From Jacaranda mimosifolia (taxonomy: Eukaryota > Streptophyta > Magnoliopsida > Lamiales > Bignoniaceae), in contig CM032122.1 in NCBI GenBank assembly GCA_018894105.1, positions 37,975,404 through 38,039,403 on the forward strand: a stretch of 64,000 bases of DNA. Reading direction: 5' to 3'. Below, one piece after another: positions 59,785 to 64,000 of this stretch. Both the position numbers and the translations under genes were made by a program. The notes under the pieces are model-generated. The model ran no database searches, was not told the DNA's origin, and was given only the letters and a program-made list of their open reading frames with translations. The stretch's first letter is position 1, and the number at the start of each line of letters is the position of its first letter.

Positions 59785-61245
59785 AGAGAATAGAAGGTAT
59801 AATAATATTACTATGGTCTTTTGAATTAATTTTTTGAAATAAGTAAATTATTTTTTATTTTTTATTGAAATCATTTTAAACCCAACCCACAACTCAATCC
59901 ATTTTGAATCCAACCCATATATCTTAACTAATATAAAACTCAATTCACATAAATTCAAACCAAATCCAACCCAACCCCCCCATTTGCCACTATAAATTAA
60001 GGTATAATAATAATAATACTATAGTCTTTTGAATTAATTTTTTGAAATAAGTAAATTAAATTATTATTTTTTATTTTATATTGAAACCATTTTAAACCCA
60101 ACCCACAACTCAATCCATTTTGAATCCAACCCATATATCTTAACTAATATAAAACTCAATTCACATAAACTCAAACCAAATCCAACCCAACCCACCAATT
60201 TGCCACTATAAATTAAGGTATAATAATATTACTATAGTCTTTTGAATTAATTTTTTGAAATAAGTAAATTAAATTATTATTTTTTATTTTATATTGAAAC
60301 CATTTTAAACCCAACCCACAACTTAATCCATTTTGAATCCAACCCATATATCTTAACTAATATAAAACTCAATTCACATAAACTCAAACCAAATCCAACC
60401 CAAACCACCAATTTGCCACTATAAATTAAGGTATAATAATATTACTATGGTCTTTTGAATTAATTTTTTGAAATAAGTAAATTAAATTATTATTTTTTAT
60501 TTTATATTGAAACCATTTTAAACCCAACCCACAACTCAATTCATTTTGAATCCAACCCATATATCTTAACTAATATAAAACTCAATTCACATAAACTCAA
60601 ACCAAATCCAACCCAACCCACCAATTTGCCACTATAAATTAAGGTATAATAATATTACTATGGTCTTTTGAATTAATTTTTTGAAATAAGTAAATTAAAT
60701 TATTATTTTTTATTTTATATTGAAACCATTTTAAACCCAACCCACAACTCAATCCATTTTGAATCCAACCCATATATCTTAACTAATATAAAACTCAATT
60801 CACATAAACTCAAACCAAATCCAACCCAACCCACCAATTTGCCACTATAAATTAAGGTATAATAATATTACTATGGTCTTTTGAATTAATTTTTTGAAAT
60901 AAGTAAATTAAATCATTTTTTTTCCTTATATTGGAACTATTTCAAACTCAATTCATTTTGAATCCAACCCATATATCTTAACTAATATAAAACTCAATTC
61001 ACATAAACTCAAACCAAATCCAACCCAACCCATCAATTTGCCACTATAAATTAAGGTATAATAATATTACTATGGTTTTTTGAATTAATTTTTTAAAACA
61101 AGTAAATTAAATCATTTTTTTCTTTATATTGGAGCCATTTTAAACTCAATCCATTTTGAATCCAACCCATATATCTTAACTCATATAAAACTCAATCCAC
61201 ATAAACTCAAACCAAATCCAACCCAACCTATCCAGTCGCCACTAT
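59785..61245. repeat. Seven-unit, about 213-bp tandem array
   Basis: The landmark AAGGTATAATAA recurs at about 59795, 59999, 60215, 60428, 60641, 60854 and 61053, with intervals of 204-216 bp (three exactly 213) and one shortened unit of 199 bp. Each unit contains TTTTGAATTAATTTTTTGAAA, then AAACCCAACCCACAACTCAA, AATCCAACCCATATATCTTA, and CCAATTTGCCACTATAAATT. Central units are nearly identical, whereas the last two are more diverged and shorter, as expected from unequal exchange. Confidence 0.9.
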
Positions 61246-62102
61246 AAATTATTTTTACCCAATATGCTTTTATATTGATCCAATCATTCATACTACCATA
61301 TTTTATACTAAAAGGGCTTGTAAAGCTTTGTCTATACATATTTGTTTGACTTATTTTTTGTTATGGTAAAAATGACTGGGAGCTAACTTAGTTAGGTTTA
61401 AAAATGATTCGAAAAACTATAAATTAATTTCTCACAGTTTTTTTTTAGTTATTTGCTATAAATTAAGAGTTTGTACAAATTTTCAGTGTGTAAATTAAGG
61501 TATAAGACTAAACTATTTTAATCTATCAAAACAATCTTGAGGTTGATTGATCGATTGACCCATTGTATTGTCTATATAAGATTTGAGTATTAATCTAACC
61601 AACTTTTAGTGTATATAATTCTGTAAAGAAGGAAAAAAAAGAAAACACTCTAGACAATGTTGTATTGCATCCAATTTAATAGTTTTCACAGATTTTTTGT
61701 GCGGTCACAGTCATAATTTATTTATTTTTTAATTTATATACACACATTATGAGCTCGTTCCAGTTCAAACTCCTAATTTTACACTTTATGTGAGAGACTT
61801 ATGTCATTGGGCCACAAGTCCCTCGGTGTGTGGTCATAAATTGTGGTGAGATAATTTATAAAAATAAGAAATTAAATAAAATGTTCGGAGGAATATGGAA
61901 CAAAAATAAAAATGTGGGACTGGCAAAGTCATTAAGCCTGTTAACTTAGAAAAAGGAAAAAAGAAAAAAGAAAAAAGAAAAAGAACATTTAGCCGAGGGT
62001 TAGATAGCATACAAAGACAAAAATACATATTCTGTTGTTACACATTCAACAATCGATTTTCAGATTATTTCATTTATCGACCAACTAAATCTACAGAGAA
62101 AG
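61246..62102. other. Spacer and ATP synthase d upstream region
   Basis: A SINE-like copy occupies about 61728-61828. The final 200 bp before 62103 should hold the promoter and 5' UTR of the ATP synthase d gene, including an A/G-rich AAAGAAAAAAG repeat at about 61950-61983. I see no clear TATA box. Confidence 0.4.
61728..61828 (-). repeat. SINE-like repeat
   Basis: TTTATATACACACATTATGAG...CCAGTTCAAACTCCTAA...TTTATGTGAGAGACTTATGTC...GGCCACAAGTCCCTCGG matches the block order of the other SINE-like copies, on the minus strand. Confidence 0.5.
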
Positions 62103-62273
62103 ATGAGCGGAGCGGGGAAGAAGATAGTTGACGTGGCGTTCAAGGCCGGGAGGACCATCGACTGGGAAGGTATGGCGAAGCTGCTGGTCTCCGATGAGGC
62201 TCGCAAGGAGTTCGCCACCCTCCGCCGCTCCTTCGATGAGGTCAACACCCAGCTTCAGACCAAGTTCAGCCAG
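62103..62273 (+). CDS. Mitochondrial ATP synthase subunit d, exon 1 (partial)
   Basis: Exon 1 encodes 57 residues, MSGAGKKIVDVAFKAGRTID followed by WEGMAKLLVSDEARKEF and a segment ending LQTKFSQ. This matches the conserved start of plant mitochondrial F1Fo-ATP synthase subunit d, part of the peripheral stalk that holds F1 against rotation. The exon ends in phase 0 at CAG|GTCAAA. The continuation expected in the family (a segment with EPEPINWEYYRK) is not found between 62274 and the window end, so intron 1 is longer than 1.7 kb or the gene is broken further on. The exon is GC-rich relative to the flanks. The ATG at 62103 gives the family N-terminus. Confidence 0.9.
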
Positions 62274-64000
62274 GTCAAATATTTATGCTCCCTATTTTTT
62301 CTTTCGTTATATTTATTGGTAAATGGCTCATTTGCCTCCCATTTTGCAAGCGTTGTGAGTCATCTGGATTTTGTTTTGTGATGGCAATGGACCAGATGTC
62401 AGATCTGTTGATTTTAGTTGTTTCTCATTTTGGTTTTATTGTTTGATGATTTGAGTGATTTGATTTTTTGCTTTTTAGATTAAGTTTGGATGTTTAATAA
62501 GACAGCAGAAATATTTGGCGAGTTTAAAAAAAGAAAAGTTAATCAGGAAATTGTTTTGGTTGGGGTTGGGTTTATTTTTCAAATTGTATTCTTTTTCTTC
62601 TTTGTTCTGTGAGTTAATGGTTAAAATCTTGATAAAATTTGTGTTTCTGTTGGAATTTTAGTAATTCTTCCATTTTCACATTGCTTGCTTCATTTCTCTA
62701 ATCTAATTTTACGCGTGAAATCAAACATTGAAGCACGTTGGCTGGGCTTAGTGGCCCATAATAGGGGCTAGTCCATCTTTGGTTCAGATTGAAGGATGCA
62801 GTTCACATTGGAATGTGTGAAAATTTGCGTTAATTCTGAACAGGACTATTTATAATCTTTATATGAGGTCCCCTGTAGATTCTACCTTGGTGTTTAGCTG
62901 CTGGAAATCAGAAATCAAGTGGTTCCTGGAGATCCATAAATAGGAATTTATATTAGAAGACCAGCAATTGGTAAAGGGAGAAAAATAAACAGTAATATTA
63001 TAGTTTAATTTTAATATAACATTTCAACTATTCTATACTGTCGTACTTACTGGATATCTGGTTTTCGAGTGCTTTGTTGGAGTGAAAATCAAAGCATGTG
63101 TGGCACTGGAAGAAATCAATGAAAGCAAGCCTAGTACAAATGTCCAGAATTTTGAGATAGAGTCCATAACCGTTTTCAAGCAGAAAATTATAAGTTTATA
63201 AGGATTGGTCATATATTGGGCTTGTGATGTCTTATCTTGTAAACATTTTGCCAACAGGCAAGGGATGCAAGTGACAAATGGTTTATATCTTTGCATAATG
63301 CTGAACTGAAAATAAATGTTGTCCTTCTCATTGAAGTGAAAAATAAGGTTTTCTTTTCTCCTTCTTAGGGTTAATCAGTTGTGTCTATTCATTTTCTTAT
63401 ATCACTTTAGTCAGCTTTGCCATCTTGGTGTTCAATTTTTCTATTTGTTGAAATAACTTATCATTGTGGTTAGTTGTAATAATTTTCAATTGAATCTGGT
63501 AGTTTGTTTCTTGTAATTCTTAGGCCCCAAGCCGTGTGTCAGTAATTATCAATACAACTTTCAATAAGTTGATAAAATTGTGCTACTTTGTGGTCTGTCA
63601 TTCCTAGAATCTTTAGAATATTGTGTCTGTTTATCTTATTTTATAATTTTATTGGGCTCTACAAAGTTTTGGTGAAATACTTTGTCTATGTTAAATTTTG
63701 TACTTTTACTTTGCAGCTTTATTTTAATATTCGAATCGATTACAAGAATTTTGTTCCCATGTTATTAAAACCACAAAACTATAGATCTGGTCTCCTAATT
63801 ACAATCCCATTCTAATTTTGCCTAGTTATTCCAATAAATAAAAACAATCTTACAGCACTATTTTCTTTCGAAGTTAATTGCTGTCATTTTAAAAGTATGA
63901 CAAGCCCTAGGAAACAAAAAGAACTGAGGGACTAGTATGTGTTTACCCTCTTTTTTCTTTTTTCCACCCCCCTTTTTTTCTTTTTCTTTTTTAATTAATA
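62274..64000 (+). other. Probable first intron of ATP synthase d
   Basis: T-rich non-coding DNA follows the exon 1 donor. I found no second exon, transposon end or RNA gene in it. Confidence 0.5.

Noticed and set aside
59785..61245. CRISPR-like array
   Set aside because: Units are 213 bp, almost identical throughout and without unique spacers; this is a eukaryotic minisatellite.

Overview
The window is AT-rich nuclear DNA from a flowering plant, almost certainly a eudicot. Spliceosomal introns, plant-specific families (LOB-domain, plant tetraspanin, wound-induced WIP, plant RBR ligases) and a dense mix of plant transposons support this. The sequence alone does not fix the genus.

Layout from left to right. 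1-2611 holds the decayed 5' part of a Ty1/copia element on the minus strand (LTR plus broken gag-protease). 6852-9905 is a two-exon tetraspanin of the TET3 type. 10873-14998 is a 4.1-kb Mutator-like element with about 240-bp inverted ends and a 10-bp target duplication. It carries exon 1 of an Ole e 1-like gene and a nested copia solo LTR, and it ends 65 bp short of the stop codon of a WIP gene (15064-15330, minus). 17228-20255 (minus) is a ten-exon phosphatidylinositol transfer protein gene that needs an 8-nt microexon. 21429-22195 is a Gypsy-like solo LTR. 22.2-33.0 kb has no gene that I can support. 33049-34269 is an LBD1/LBD11-type transcription factor. 34.3-43.7 kb is again gene-free and rich in repeats.

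43688-47777 (plus) and 51513-55391 (minus) are convergent paralogues that encode RING-IBR-RING E3 ligases with an RNase H-like N-terminal domain. A 5'-truncated L1-type LINE and a nested pair of MITEs lie between them. 56367-58722 is a second Mutator-like element, 59785-61245 is a seven-unit 213-bp tandem array, and 62103-62273 is exon 1 of mitochondrial ATP synthase subunit d, whose remaining exons lie beyond the window.

The genes do not form a pathway; this is ordinary plant gene order. The most useful observations are the gene-carrying Mutator-like element, a class of short elements with shared TAGGGGTGT-like ends and 9-10-bp target duplications but unrelated-looking interiors, the 8-nt microexon, and the apparently catalytically dead RNase H fold in both RBR ligases. 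Exon boundaries were worked out by hand from splice sites, frame and remembered family sequences. No database search was run.
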